Counted from the stretch's first letter, positions 17,170 to 28,173 are shown. The stretch is 64,000 bases of DNA from Bin18 sp965242795 (GCA_965242795.1 OZ251505.1:1798001-1862000); one strand, 5' to 3'. Numbers and translations: made by a program. The notes: generated from the sequence alone by a model not told the origin.

Positions 17170-20100
17170 ATGCCGAACGAATTGGCCCCCCAATACGACC
17201 CGGCCGGGCTGGAACGCTCGGTCGCCCGGCAGTGGGCCGAGACCAAGCCCTTCGCCGCGGCGCCCGACGGCAACGACCGGCGCTACGTCATCATGATGCC
17301 GCTCCCCAACGTGACCGGCGCGCTCCACATGGGGCACGCCATGGACAACGTCCTGCAGGACCTGCTGACGCGCTGGCACCGTATGGCGGGCGACAACACG
17401 TTGTGGATGGCCGGCACCGACCACGCCGGCATCGCGACGCAGGCGGTGGTGGAGAAACGGCTGTTCGAACTGGAAGGCCAGACGCGCCACGACATCGGCC
17501 GCGCAGCGCTCGTGGAACGCATCTGGGACTGGAAGGCGCAGTATCAGGCGCGCATCGTCCGCCAGCAGCAGGCCATGGGCTGTTCGTGCGACTGGGACCG
17601 CCAACGCTTCACCATGGACGCGGTCTGCGCGCGCGCGGTGCAGTGGACCTTCTTCCGGCTGTTTCGGGACGGGCTGATCTTTCGCGGCACGCGGCTGGTC
17701 AACTGGGACTGCCACTTGCAGACCGCGGTGGCGGACGACGAGATCGTGCACGAAACCGTGCAGGGCCACTTCTGGCATCTGCGCTATCCGGTGATCGACC
17801 CGCGGCCGGGCGAACCCGACCACGTCGTGGTCGCGACGACGCGGCCCGAGACCATGCTGGGCGATACCGCGGTCGCCTGCCACCCCGACCCGCGCGCCGC
17901 CCTCGACAGGTCGATCGCCAGAACGCGGGAGCGGTTGGCCCGCGCCGGGGAAAAAGACACGGCGACGCTCGAAGCCGAACTGGCGCGGTTGAGAGACCGC
18001 CGCGAGACGCATCTGGCCGGGCTGGAACGGCTGGCCGGCATGGCCCGGGACGGGCGCATGGTCCGCCTGCCGCTGCTCGACCGGCCGATTCCGCTCATCT
18101 GCGACGAGTGGGCCAAGCCGGAACTCGGCAGCGGGTGCGTCAAGATCACGCCCGGCCACGACCCGAACGACTACGATGTGTGGACGCGGCACGCGCCGGC
18201 CATCGGCATCTTCAACATCCTCCATGCGGACGGCTCCCTCAACGACGTGGCCGGGCCGTACGCGGGGCTCGACCGGTTCGCCGCGCGAGACAAGGTCGTT
18301 CACGACCTGCAAGAGATGGGCCTGCTGGCGGAGGTGGAAGACCGGGACATCGAAATCGGCCACTCGGACCGCTCCAAGACTCCCGTCGAGCCGTATCTGT
18401 CCGAGCAGTGGTTCGTGCGCATGGGCGACGTGGACGGCGGGGTGGTGTGCGGCCGCGGCACCCCGCACGAGTTCACGGCCCCGGGTCTGGCGCAAGCCGC
18501 GCTGGACGCCGCCGGCGGGGTATGGCAGTCGCCGACCGGCCGGCGCGTCGCGTTCCATCCCGACGCGCGCTACCGGACGACCTATCTCAACTGGCTGGCC
18601 GAAAAGCGCGACTGGTGCATCAGCCGCCAACTCTGGTGGGGGCACCGCATCCCGATCTGGTCCGCGGCGTGCGACGCGCACGACGTGCAGGACACGCTCG
18701 ACCGGCTGGCGGGCCTGCTCGCGCGGGCGGACGTCGCCGTCCGGCTCCAGCGCGGCGCGGACAGCCTGCTCATCGAACCCGGCGCGGACCGGCCGCGGCT
18801 GGCCGACGGCGAAACGGCGCGGCTGCTGGTCTGCGTGCGCGAAACCGAGGCGCAGGCCGCCGTGGTGCGCGACCTGGAAGCCGCGGGGTTCGTGCGCGAC
18901 CCGGACGTGCTGGACACCTGGTTTTCGAGCGGCTTGTGGCCGCACAGCACCTTGGGCTGGCCGGACCCCGGCACCGCGGCGGTCGAGCCGGGCCAAGCCG
19001 ATTTGGGCGCGCGCAACGGCGCGGACGATTGCCTGCGCTACTACTATCCGGGCTCCTGCCTGGTGACCGGGCGCGACATCATCACGTTGTGGGTGGCCCG
19101 CATGGTCCTGATGGGTTTGTACAATCTGGGCGACGTGCCGTTCACGGACGTGTTCATCCACGCCACGATCCTGGACGGCAAGGGCGAGCGGATGAGCAAG
19201 TCCAAGGGCAACGGCATCGACCCGGTGGACATCATCGAACGCTACGGCTGCGACGCCATGCGCTACGTGCTGTGCGAAATGCAGACGGGCGCGCAGGACA
19301 TTCGGCTGCCGGTCCAAGCCGTTTCGCCGTTCACGAACCGGCCGGTGGACCTGGCCAAGGCCGAACACGGGCGCAGCATCTTCACCTACGTGTGTCCCGA
19401 CACGGGCAAGGAGTTCGACGTGCTGGGCAGCCTGCCGGACGTGCCGTCGGCGAAGCTGGTCAGCGACCGTTTCGAGGTCGGCCGCCACTTCTGCAACAAG
19501 CTGTGGAACGCGGTGCGCTTCGCATTGCTCAACTGCGAACAGGCGCCGTTCACGGCCTGCGCGCCGGACGCGCTGCCGTTCGAGGACCGCTGGATTCTGT
19601 CGCGCCTCGCGCGGGCCGGCGCCGAGGTGGACCGCCACCTTGCGGCGTACAATCCGTCGGCCGCGATTTCCGCGGCACGCGACTTCTTCTGGTCCGAGTT
19701 GTGCGACTGGTACGTCGAGATGATCAAACCGCGGCTGCGTGACGCGGATCGCGCCGCCGGTGCCCGCCAAGTGCTGGCGTTCTGCATTGATCAGGTGTTG
19801 CGCCTGTTCCATCCCTTCATTCCGTTCATCACCGAGTTCCTGTGGCAGCGGCTGAACGCGCAGGCCGCGCAGCGGGGCATCGACCGCGGCTTGGACGTCC
19901 CCGCCTCGCTCTCGCACGCGGCGTGGCCGGCGTTTCCCGCGGCGTGGCGTGCCGAACCGCTGGAAGACCGAGTGCGGCTGCTGCAGGACGTCATCCGTGC
20001 CATTCGGGACATCCGCAGCCGGCACGACGTGCCGCCCAAACAGGCCGTCGATGTGCGCATCACCTGCCCGGGCGCGCCGCCCGACGTGCTGACGCAGGGC

Positions 20101-20424
20101 TTGCCGCACGTGCGGACGCTGGCCGGGGTTGCGTCGCTGACGATGTCGGCGGACGTCGAGCGCACCCCGGACGCGGCGACCGCGGTGGTGGGCGATCTCG
20201 AGATGTCCGTTCCGAGCGTCATCGACGTGGAGCGGGAGCGGGCGCGGCTGAACGGGCAGATCGCAAAGTTGAGCGGAACGCTGGCCGGCGTCCGCAAGAA
20301 GCTGGGCAACGAGAAATTTCTGTCGCGTGCCAAGCCGGCAGTGGTCGAAAAAGAGCGCGGCAAGCTGGCGGACGTGGAGGCGCAACTCGCCACGCTGCGC
20401 GAGCATCTCGCCGCGTTGGGGTGA
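17170..20424 (+). CDS. valS: Valyl-tRNA synthetase, extended form
   Basis: A 1084-residue class I synthetase that charges tRNA-Val in the cytoplasm. The HIGH signature is PNVTGALHMGHA (HMGH at 53-56) and the KMSKS signature is ERMSKSKGN near residue 673. The editing domain is present (TTRPETMLGDTAVACHP and GSGCVKITPGHDPNDY). The C-terminus ends in the usual coiled coil (VERERARLNGQIAKL). It is about 130 residues longer than E. coli ValS owing to three inserts: a charged coil in the editing domain (about 250-300), a segment after RQLWWGHRIPIW (about 500-570), and one after KMSKS (about 715-775). The ATG at 17170 follows CAGGGAG and starts at the family N-terminus; earlier in-frame codons overlap the tRNA terminator. 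Confidence 0.94.
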   Translation: MPNELAPQYDPAGLERSVARQWAETKPFAAAPDGNDRRYVIMMPLPNVTGALHMGHAMDNVLQDLLTRWHRMAGDNTLWMAGTDHAGIATQAVVEKRLFELEGQTRHDIGRAALVERIWDWKAQYQARIVRQQQAMGCSCDWDRQRFTMDAVCARAVQWTFFRLFRDGLIFRGTRLVNWDCHLQTAVADDEIVHETVQGHFWHLRYPVIDPRPGEPDHVVVATTRPETMLGDTAVACHPDPRAALDRSIARTRERLARAGEKDTATLEAELARLRDRRETHLAGLERLAGMARDGRMVRLPLLDRPIPLICDEWAKPELGSGCVKITPGHDPNDYDVWTRHAPAIGIFNILHADGSLNDVAGPYAGLDRFAARDKVVHDLQEMGLLAEVEDRDIEIGHSDRSKTPVEPYLSEQWFVRMGDVDGGVVCGRGTPHEFTAPGLAQAALDAAGGVWQSPTGRRVAFHPDARYRTTYLNWLAEKRDWCISRQLWWGHRIPIWSAACDAHDVQDTLDRLAGLLARADVAVRLQRGADSLLIEPGADRPRLADGETARLLVCVRETEAQAAVVRDLEAAGFVRDPDVLDTWFSSGLWPHSTLGWPDPGTAAVEPGQADLGARNGADDCLRYYYPGSCLVTGRDIITLWVARMVLMGLYNLGDVPFTDVFIHATILDGKGERMSKSKGNGIDPVDIIERYGCDAMRYVLCEMQTGAQDIRLPVQAVSPFTNRPVDLAKAEHGRSIFTYVCPDTGKEFDVLGSLPDVPSAKLVSDRFEVGRHFCNKLWNAVRFALLNCEQAPFTACAPDALPFEDRWILSRLARAGAEVDRHLAAYNPSAAISAARDFFWSELCDWYVEMIKPRLRDADRAAGARQVLAFCIDQVLRLFHPFIPFITEFLWQRLNAQAAQRGIDRGLDVPASLSHAAWPAFPAAWRAEPLEDRVRLLQDVIRAIRDIRSRHDVPPKQAVDVRITCPGAPPDVLTQGLPHVRTLAGVASLTMSADVERTPDAATAVVGDLEMSVPSVIDVERERARLNGQIAKLSGTLAGVRKKLGNEKFLSRAKPAVVEKERGKLADVEAQLATLREHLAALG

Positions 20425-20496
20425 GCCGGTGGGAAGCGATGTTGCGGTCCGAACCCTCACTCTCAAGGGGGGAATGGGTGGGGCGCGGGGGTTGGG

Positions 20497-20575
20497 GTGA
20501 CATCGGGGTTCGTTTCGACAGGCTCAACGAACTGAGGGGTGGAAGGTCCTCGAGCCTGCCGAAAGGTCGAAGTGG
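20497..20575. repeat. Family B repeat, inverted copy
   Basis: GGTGACATCGGGGTTCGTTT, then CGACAGGCTCAACGAACT, is the reverse complement of the family B unit at 2655-2696. A second half (GAGCCTGCCGAAAGGTCGAA) follows at about 20553. It separates valS from birA and lies within an apparent N-terminal extension of the birA frame, which argues against that extension. Confidence 0.7.
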
Positions 20576-20622
20576 GGTTCAATCAGGGAACACGGGATGC
20601 AAGTCAGAAGAGAGTTCGGGAC

Positions 20623-21483
20623 GTGAGCGGCGTCGATGAATCGGCAGACGGTCGGGCCTTCGAGGCGGCGCTGCGCCGCGGGCTCGCAACCCGCGGCTTC
20701 GGGCGTCCGCTGCACTTCCATCCGAGCGTGGATTCCACCAACGTGCTCGCGGCCGAACTGGCACGCGACGGCGCCGCGCACGGCACCGCGGTCATCGCCG
20801 ACGCGCAGCGCCGCGGCAAGGGGCGGCTGGGGCGCCGCTGGGTGTCGCCGCCCGGGGTGAATCTGTATCTGTCCGTCATTCTCCGGCCGGCGAAACCGGC
20901 CGCGGACGCCCCGCAACTCAGCCTGCTGGCCGCGGTCGGCGTGGCGCGGACGATTGCCGGGCAGACCGATCTGGTTCCGGTCATCAAATGGCCGAACGAC
21001 GTGCAGGTGTCCGGCAAGAAGGTGTGCGGCGTGCTCACGGAGATGCAGGCCGAGGGGCCGCGGCTGCGGTCGGTCGTGGTCGGCATCGGCGTCAATCTGA
21101 ATGCGCCGCGGGCCGCGTTTCCCCCGGAGCTGCGCGAGACCGCGGCCTCGTTGCGGCTGCTCGCCGGCCGGCCGCTCGACCGGGCCGCGTTCACCCTGTG
21201 TCTGCTGGCCCATCTTGAGAAATTGTCCGCGGTGTGGGTAGAAGAGGGCTTTTCGGGAGTGGCGGAGGAGTGGGAGGGGTTTGCGGCTCCGCTGTTGGGC
21301 CGGCCGATGACCGTCAGCGCCTCCGGCGGGACCGTGACGGGCATCGCGCGCGGGCTCGACCGGGATGGCGCCTTGCTGCTGGAGACCGAAGCGGGCAAGC
21401 CACCGCGGCGCATCGTGGCCGGTGACGTGAGCGTCGTTCCCGAGAAGTCCCGCCGCAAGGCCGAGACCGGCCCTTCCGACTGA
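20623..21483 (+). CDS. birA: Biotin--[acetyl-CoA-carboxylase] ligase
   Basis: A 286-residue biotin protein ligase that adenylates biotin and attaches it to the carboxylase carrier protein. Motifs include HPSVDSTNVLA at the N-terminus, GKGRLGRRWVSPPGVNLYLSV (the nucleotide-binding GRGRRGR loop) and KWPNDVQVSGKKVCGVLTE with the catalytic Lys, then GIGVNLN. There is no N-terminal helix-turn-helix, so it is a class I ligase and not a repressor. The frame is open to an ATG at 20539, but that stretch is family B repeat. The GTG at 20623, preceded by AGAGAG, gives the family N-terminus. It lies 7 bases before coaX. Confidence 0.88.
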   Translation: MSGVDESADGRAFEAALRRGLATRGFGRPLHFHPSVDSTNVLAAELARDGAAHGTAVIADAQRRGKGRLGRRWVSPPGVNLYLSVILRPAKPAADAPQLSLLAAVGVARTIAGQTDLVPVIKWPNDVQVSGKKVCGVLTEMQAEGPRLRSVVVGIGVNLNAPRAAFPPELRETAASLRLLAGRPLDRAAFTLCLLAHLEKLSAVWVEEGFSGVAEEWEGFAAPLLGRPMTVSASGGTVTGIARGLDRDGALLLETEAGKPPRRIVAGDVSVVPEKSRRKAETGPSD

Positions 21484-21490
21484 ACGCGCC

Positions 21491-22255
<765 letters not shown>

Positions 22256-22328
22256 TGCCGCGGCGCGCGAGGTGCGTTGACGGACGACGCGCGGCACGGA
22301 CGAATCCGGGAACGCAAAGGAGGATACG

Positions 22329-24404
22329 ATGGCGGCGAACGAGGTGCACCGCATCCGGACCGTCGGACTGCTGGGTGAGGGCGGCGCCGGCAAGACGACG
22401 CTGGCCGAGGCACTGTTGTATGCGGCCGGCGAGACGACCCGCCAGGGCCGCGTGGACGACGAAAGTTCGGTCTTCGACTTCGAGCCCGAGGAAATCCGGC
22501 GTAAGACCACGCTATCCACGGCGTTCCACACCCTGGACTGGAAAAAGCACTCCGTCTGCCTCGTGGACCCACCCGGCTACGCCAACTTCCTGTCGGACAC
22601 GCGCTACGCGATGGAGGCGATGAGCGCCGCGGTGTTCGTGGCGGGTCCGGCCGGCCAACTCAAGGTCGAAAGCGAACGGGTGTGGGCGTGGGCGCACGAC
22701 CTGCACCTCGCGCGGGTCGTCTGCCTGTCGCGCATGGACCGGGAAGAAGGCGAGTTCGGCGCCGCGGTGGACGCACTGGGCGCTGCGTTGGAAACGACGC
22801 TGACGCCCATCCAGGTGCCGATCGGCGCTCAGGCCGACTTCCGCGGCGTGGTCGATCTGTTGACGATGCAGGCGCTCGTGTTCGAGGGCGAGCAGGGCGG
22901 CGTGGCGGTCGAAGACATCCCCGGCGACGTGCAGGTCCTGGCGGACGAATATCGGGAAAAACTCCTCGAGACCGTGGCCGAGACGGACGACGACCTGCTG
23001 ATGCGCTATCTGGAGGGCGAAACCCTGACCGCGGAAGAAATCGCCGCGGCCCTGGCGCAGGGCGTGGCCGCGGCGCGGATTTTTCCGGTGCTGTGCGTCT
23101 CCGGCGGCCGGACGTTGGGCATCCGGCCGGTGCTGGACGCCGTCGTCGATCTGCTGCCGTCGCCGGCCACGCGGGCCGCGGTGGCGTGCACGCGGCCCGG
23201 CACCGCGGACGCGGTGGAGCGCGGCCCTGATCCCGCGGCGCCGCTCGCCGCGCGCGTCTTCAAGACCGTGGACTCGCCGAGCGGCAAGCTGTCGCTGTTG
23301 CACGTCGCGTCCGGGACCGTCACCAGCGACTCGGTCGTCTCCAACGCCACGCGCGAAACCAAGGAGCGGCTCGGGCAGTTGTTCCGGCTCAAGGGTAAGA
23401 AACAGGAGCCGGCCGCGGCGGCCCTGCCGGGCGAGATCATCGGCGTGGCCAAACTGAAGGAGACGCACACCGGCGACACGCTGTGCGACGAGAAGGCGCC
23501 GGCGCTGCTGCCGAAACTCCCCGAGTTCACCCCGGCCATCACGTTCGCCCTGGGGCTCAAATCCCGCGGGGACGAAGAGAAGATCATGACGTCGCTGGAC
23601 CGCCTCAACGAGGAAGACCCGGCGTTGCAGGTGGACCGCGACCAGCAGTCCAACGAGATCCTCATTTCGGGCGCCGGCCAACTCCACATCGAAGTCGTGG
23701 TGGAAAAGCTGAAGCGCAAGTACGGCGTCGAGGTCGAACTGAACGCGCCCAAGGTGCCCTACCGCGAGACGGTGACCGCCAAGACCGAGGCGCAGGGCCG
23801 GCTCAAGAAGCAGTCCGGCGGCCGCGGGCAGTTCGGCGACACGTGGCTGCGGGTCGGTCCGCTGGGGCGCGGCAAGGGGTTCGAGTTCGTCAACGAAATC
23901 CGGGGCGGCGCCATTCCCCGCCAATACATCCCGTCGGTCGAAAAAGGGGTCGCGGACGCGCTGGGCAAGGGCTTTCTGGCCGGCTATCCCATCGTCGACG
24001 TCCAGGTGACGCTGTACGACGGCTCGTTCCACGAGGTGGATTCCTCGGACATGGCGTTCCAGATCGCGGGCTCGATCGGCATCCAGAACGCGCTGGAAAA
24101 GGCCAAGCCCGTGCTGCTGGAACCGATCATGAACGTCGACGTCACGGTGCCGGACGAATACATGGGCGACATCAGCGGCGACATCAACCGCCGCCGCGGC
24201 CGGCTCATCAGCGTGGACGCCAAGGGGCACAACCAGGTGATCCAGGCGTCGGTGCCGATGGCGGAGATCCTGACCTACGCGCCCGACCTGCGCTCCATGA
24301 CCAGCGGGCGGGGCACGTTCGAGTCCCGCTTTTCGCACTACGAGGAAGTGCCCCACCATCTGACCGAAAAGATCGTCGAAGAGAGCAAGCGCGCCAAGGA
24401 ATAA
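22329..24404 (+). CDS. Elongation factor G-like GTPase (EF-G paralogue)
   Basis: A 691-residue translational GTPase with the full five-domain EF-G layout, including domain IV (QSGGRGQFGDTWLRVGPL) and a C-terminal EF-G V domain (YMGDISGDINRRRGRL). It is the divergent paralogue rather than canonical EF-G. The P-loop is GEGGAGKTT (16-24) in place of AHIDAGKTT, switch 2 is D80-P-P-G83 in place of DTPG, and G4 is S134-R-M-D137 in place of NKMD. The role of such paralogues is unsettled (back-translocation, stress or ribosome recycling). The ribosome binding site AAAGGAGG is perfect. A monocistronic or coaX-linked transcript is possible. Confidence 0.85.
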   Translation: MAANEVHRIRTVGLLGEGGAGKTTLAEALLYAAGETTRQGRVDDESSVFDFEPEEIRRKTTLSTAFHTLDWKKHSVCLVDPPGYANFLSDTRYAMEAMSAAVFVAGPAGQLKVESERVWAWAHDLHLARVVCLSRMDREEGEFGAAVDALGAALETTLTPIQVPIGAQADFRGVVDLLTMQALVFEGEQGGVAVEDIPGDVQVLADEYREKLLETVAETDDDLLMRYLEGETLTAEEIAAALAQGVAAARIFPVLCVSGGRTLGIRPVLDAVVDLLPSPATRAAVACTRPGTADAVERGPDPAAPLAARVFKTVDSPSGKLSLLHVASGTVTSDSVVSNATRETKERLGQLFRLKGKKQEPAAAALPGEIIGVAKLKETHTGDTLCDEKAPALLPKLPEFTPAITFALGLKSRGDEEKIMTSLDRLNEEDPALQVDRDQQSNEILISGAGQLHIEVVVEKLKRKYGVEVELNAPKVPYRETVTAKTEAQGRLKKQSGGRGQFGDTWLRVGPLGRGKGFEFVNEIRGGAIPRQYIPSVEKGVADALGKGFLAGYPIVDVQVTLYDGSFHEVDSSDMAFQIAGSIGIQNALEKAKPVLLEPIMNVDVTVPDEYMGDISGDINRRRGRLISVDAKGHNQVIQASVPMAEILTYAPDLRSMTSGRGTFESRFSHYEEVPHHLTEKIVEESKRAKE

Positions 24405-24452
24405 GGCTTAGGCGGAAGTCGTGCGGAGCGCGCGGAGCAAGGCGGCGAGACG

Positions 24453-24479
24453 TTGACAATCTCGACCGGGCCGTATTAG
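24453..24479 (+). promoter_or_regulatory. Candidate promoter before the DUF465-like gene
   Basis: TTGACA (24453-24458), a 15-base spacer and TATTAG (24474-24479). The -35 is perfect but the spacer is short; TTAGAG at a 17-base spacer is an alternative. It could drive the short gene and the ilvN-ilvC-psd-pssA run. Confidence 0.4.
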
Positions 24480-24522
24480 AGTCCGATTCCGTTTTCGCCC
24501 GCGCACTCCCGGAGGGTTGCCG

Positions 24523-24753
24523 ATGGAGGCCAGAGAAGAAGCACGCATTCGGAGTTTGCTGGACGTCGAACCGGAACTCCGCCGCCACTACGACGAACAC
24601 GTCCAATTGAAACAGCGCCTGCAGGAACTGCGCGACAAACCGTTCCTGACCGAAGAAGAAACGGTCGAGGAAAAGACGATCCAGAAACGGAAGCTGGCGG
24701 GCAAGGACCGCATGATGGAAATCCTCGCCCGCCACAAACCGCAGGCCGCCTGA
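24523..24753 (+). CDS. Small YdcH/DUF465-like protein
   Basis: A 76-residue, highly charged, probably all-helical protein. The pattern LRRHYDEHVQLKQRLQEL followed after a turn by RKLAGKDRMMEIL matches the two-helix hairpin of the DUF465/YdcH family, whose members are small cytoplasmic proteins of unknown function. GGAGGG stands six bases before the ATG at 24523; a TTG two codons earlier is less likely. It sits where ilvB would be expected in a Geobacter-like ilv operon, 131 bases upstream of ilvN. Confidence 0.65.
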   Translation: MEAREEARIRSLLDVEPELRRHYDEHVQLKQRLQELRDKPFLTEEETVEEKTIQKRKLAGKDRMMEILARHKPQAA

Positions 24754-24884
24754 GCGCGGACGCCGCTTCCGACCCCTGCATTTCCCGCGTTCTTCCGGAC
24801 GTCCGACGCGAACCTCGGGCGTCCTTCGAGCCCCCGCTTCCCTAACGTCTTCGAAACCGACCGTTCTCACCCCCGCCGTCCTTC

Positions 24885-25423
24885 ATGCGCCACACGATCT
24901 CCATTCTGGTCGAAAACGAATTCGGCGTGCTCGCGCGCGTCGCCGGGCTGTTCAGCGGCCGCGGGTTCAACATCGACAGCCTCAGCGTGGCCAAGACGCT
25001 CGACCCGTCGGTGTCGCGCATCACGCTGGTGACCGAAGGCGACGACCAGATCGTCGAGCAGATCACCAAGCAACTCAACAAACTCATCTGCGTCATCAAG
25101 GTCAGCGACTTTCAGGACACGCCGCACGTCGAGCGGGAGATGGTACTGATCAAAGTCGCCGCGGATGAACGCACGCGCAGCGAGGTCCTGAACATCGTCA
25201 ACATCTTCCGCGCGAAGGTCATCGACGCGGGGCCGCGGTCGTTCGTGGTCGAGGTGACCGGCGACGAGGGAAAAATCACCGCCATTCTGGACCTGCTGAG
25301 ACCGCTCGGCGTGAACGAAATCGTGCGCACCGGCAAGGTGGCGGTCCAGCGCGGCCTGCAGACGCTGTCGGGCGCGGAGAAGACGGTCGAATTCAAGCGC
25401 CCCACGCACAAGGAGCACGCAGC

Positions 25424-25427
<4 letters not shown>
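24885..25427 (+). CDS. ilvN: Acetolactate synthase small (regulatory) subunit
   Basis: A 180-residue regulatory subunit of acetohydroxyacid synthase. It begins with an ACT domain (HTISILVENEFGVLARVAGLFSGRGFNIDSL split over residues 3-33), which binds valine for feedback inhibition, and ends with the AHAS small-subunit C-terminal domain (KVIDAGPRSFVVEVTG...LRPLGVNEIVRTG). It must pair with a catalytic IlvB, yet no ilvB lies upstream: the preceding gene is the DUF465-like protein. The stop overlaps the ilvC start in an ATGA arrangement, so the two are translationally coupled. Confidence 0.93.
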
Positions 25428-26440
<1,013 letters not shown>

Positions 26441-26475
26441 GCCGGCCGGTCAGACGCCGCAGCCCCGGTTCGACC

Positions 26476-27123
26476 ATGCACTTCGCGCGCGAGGGATATC
26501 CGTGGATACTCGGGCTCGGGGCCACCTCCCTCGTCCTCGGCCTCCTCGACTTCCAGGCGGTGGGTGGGCTCGTGCTCGGCGGCACCCTCTTCGTGGCGTT
26601 CTTCTTTCGTGACCCGAATCGGCGGATTCCCGAGGACGCCGGCCTCATTCTGTCGCCCGCGGACGGGCGCGTCGTGACGATAGAATCAGATACCCGCGCC
26701 CCCTCCGATCCGGCCTCGCCGTGTGCGCGGGTCGGCATTTTCCTGTCGCCGCTGAACGTGCACGTCAACCGGATGCCGGTCGCCGGCCGCGTCACCGACG
26801 TCGCGCATCGAGCCGGCAAGTTCCGGGCCGCATTCGCCGCGGACGCCGCGGACGTCAACGAACGGAACGTGGTCGGCCTGGAAGACGCCGGCGGACGCCG
26901 CTTCGTGCTGGTGCAGATCGCCGGGATGCTGGCGCGGCGCATCGTGTGCCGCGTGCGCCGCGGTGAACGGGTTCGGCAAGGCGACCGCTACGGCATGATC
27001 ATGCTGGGCTCGCGCGTCGATCTGTATTGCCCGGCCGACGCGGAACTGCGCATCGACGTCGGCCAGCGCGTCAAGGCCGGCGAGACGGTGATCGCCGCCT
27101 ACCGCGCCGCGCCCGAGGCGTGA
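26476..27123 (+). CDS. psd: Phosphatidylserine decarboxylase, short (archaeal-type) proenzyme
   Basis: A 215-residue proenzyme that makes phosphatidylethanolamine from phosphatidylserine. Residues 8-45 form two hydrophobic segments that anchor it in the membrane, followed by FFRDPNR and SPADGRVV, both family hallmarks, and FLSPLNVHVNRMP with the conserved His. The self-cleavage site is the LGS of MIMLGSRVDLYCP, where the Gly-Ser bond breaks and Ser becomes the pyruvoyl group. The reading frame runs far upstream inside ilvC, but the ATG at 26476 is the first sensible start after ilvC. pssA, which makes its substrate, follows after 16 bases. Confidence 0.92.
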   Translation: MHFAREGYPWILGLGATSLVLGLLDFQAVGGLVLGGTLFVAFFFRDPNRRIPEDAGLILSPADGRVVTIESDTRAPSDPASPCARVGIFLSPLNVHVNRMPVAGRVTDVAHRAGKFRAAFAADAADVNERNVVGLEDAGGRRFVLVQIAGMLARRIVCRVRRGERVRQGDRYGMIMLGSRVDLYCPADAELRIDVGQRVKAGETVIAAYRAAPEA

Positions 27124-27139
27124 GGGCAGGAGGATCCCC

Positions 27140-28045
27140 GTGGCGCTGCGTTCCCGCGAAAAAGTCCGGCGGCTCCCCACCCGCAAGAACATCCGCCCGC
27201 CGCTGCGCAAGGGGGTCTATCTCCTGCCCAACCTGTTCACGACCGCCGGGCTCTTCTGCGGGTTCTATTCGATCATCGCCACCTTGCGGGCCGACTATCG
27301 GCTGGCCGCCACGGCCGTACTGATCGCGTTGATCTTCGACGCGCTGGACGGCCGCATCGCGCGCATGACGAAAACGTCCAGCCGCTTCGGGGCGGAGTAC
27401 GACTCGCTATCCGACCTGGTAGCGTTCGGGGTGGCGCCCGGCTTGCTGGCCTACCGTTGGGCGTTGGAGCCGTGGGCGGTGTGGGGCTGGCTGGCCGCGG
27501 CGCTGTACGTTGTGTGCGGGGCGCTGCGCCTGGCGCGGTTCAACGTGCAGAGCGGCGTGGCCGACAAGGACAGCTTCGTCGGCCTGCCCATCCCGGCCGC
27601 GGCGGCCGTCGTCGCCACCACGATCTGGATGTACTTCTACCTGGGCGGCGAAGGCGCGACGAGTAAACACGTGATCCTGCTGTTGGTGGTGTACGTGCTC
27701 GCCGGCCTGATGATCAGCACGGTGTCCTACACCAGCTTCAAGGACCTGAAACTGCGCGACCGCCAGCCGTTCGGGCTGCTGGTGGTCGGCATCATCCTGC
27801 TGCAACTCACGATTGCCGAGCCGCAGATGATGCTGTTCGCCATCGCGACGGTGTACGCCCTGTCCGGCCCGGTGCGGATGGTGATCGCCGCATGCCGAAC
27901 ACCCGCGGCCGAACGGACGGTCGCCGACGAGCAGGACCCCGCGGTTCCGCGCATCCGCCCCCGGTCGGGCGATCCGCCGGCACCATCGGATCAGCCGTCC
28001 GCCTTCCGTCCCCACTCACTTGACAAGGACGAACGAAGTCCGTAA
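27140..28045 (+). CDS. pssA: CDP-diacylglycerol--serine O-phosphatidyltransferase
   Basis: A 301-residue integral membrane enzyme that makes phosphatidylserine from CDP-diacylglycerol and serine. The motif DGRIAR, 8 residues, G-AEY-D-SLS-D is a perfect D-G-x2-A-R-x8-G-x3-D-x3-D. Multiple hydrophobic segments follow (about residues 25-45, 50-62, 85-115, 130-150 and 160-240). A Pro- and charge-rich tail of about 45 residues extends past the usual end. It follows psd, so substrate and product enzymes are adjacent. Its 3' end also contains the TTGACA (28020-28025) that may start leuA leader transcription. Confidence 0.93.
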   Translation: MALRSREKVRRLPTRKNIRPPLRKGVYLLPNLFTTAGLFCGFYSIIATLRADYRLAATAVLIALIFDALDGRIARMTKTSSRFGAEYDSLSDLVAFGVAPGLLAYRWALEPWAVWGWLAAALYVVCGALRLARFNVQSGVADKDSFVGLPIPAAAAVVATTIWMYFYLGGEGATSKHVILLLVVYVLAGLMISTVSYTSFKDLKLRDRQPFGLLVVGIILLQLTIAEPQMMLFAIATVYALSGPVRMVIAACRTPAAERTVADEQDPAVPRIRPRSGDPPAPSDQPSAFRPHSLDKDERSP

Positions 28046-28058
28046 GGCTTCCGCACGT

Positions 28059-28154
28059 ATGCACACGCCCCCGACGGCTGACGCCGTGCCGACCCGACGA
28101 CTGCTTGGCCTGCTACTTCGCATCCCGCCCGAGGGATCCGGGGGAGGGGGCTAG
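28059..28154 (+). CDS. leuL: leuA leader peptide, Leu-rich (attenuator peptide)
   Basis: A 31-codon open frame starting 14 bases after pssA. Codons 15-20 read Leu-Leu-Gly-Leu-Leu-Leu (CTG CTT GGC CTG CTA CTT), so five of six consecutive codons are leucine, including CTT and CTA, which are uncommon in this GC-rich DNA. It is followed by a GC hairpin (28174-28202) and a strong terminator (28214-28242) just before leuA. This is the arrangement of a ribosome-mediated leucine attenuator: stalling at the Leu codons would favour read-through into leuA. A TTGACA at 28020-28025 is the best -35, though its -10 is weak and would leave a very short 5' leader. AAGG at 28044 is a possible ribosome binding site. 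It was found by eye; no homologue is cited. Confidence 0.72.
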   Translation: MHTPPTADAVPTRRLLGLLLRIPPEGSGGGG

Positions 28155-28173
28155 CGTACACCCGACACCCGGA

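Noticed and set aside
20539..20622. N-terminal extension of birA carrying an HTH
   Set aside because: The extension is translated family B repeat and shows no helix-turn-helix. The GTG at 20623 is preferred.
22512..24359. A 615-codon frame antisense to the EF-G-like gene
   Set aside because: The sense strand encodes a complete EF-G with motifs; the antisense frame has none.
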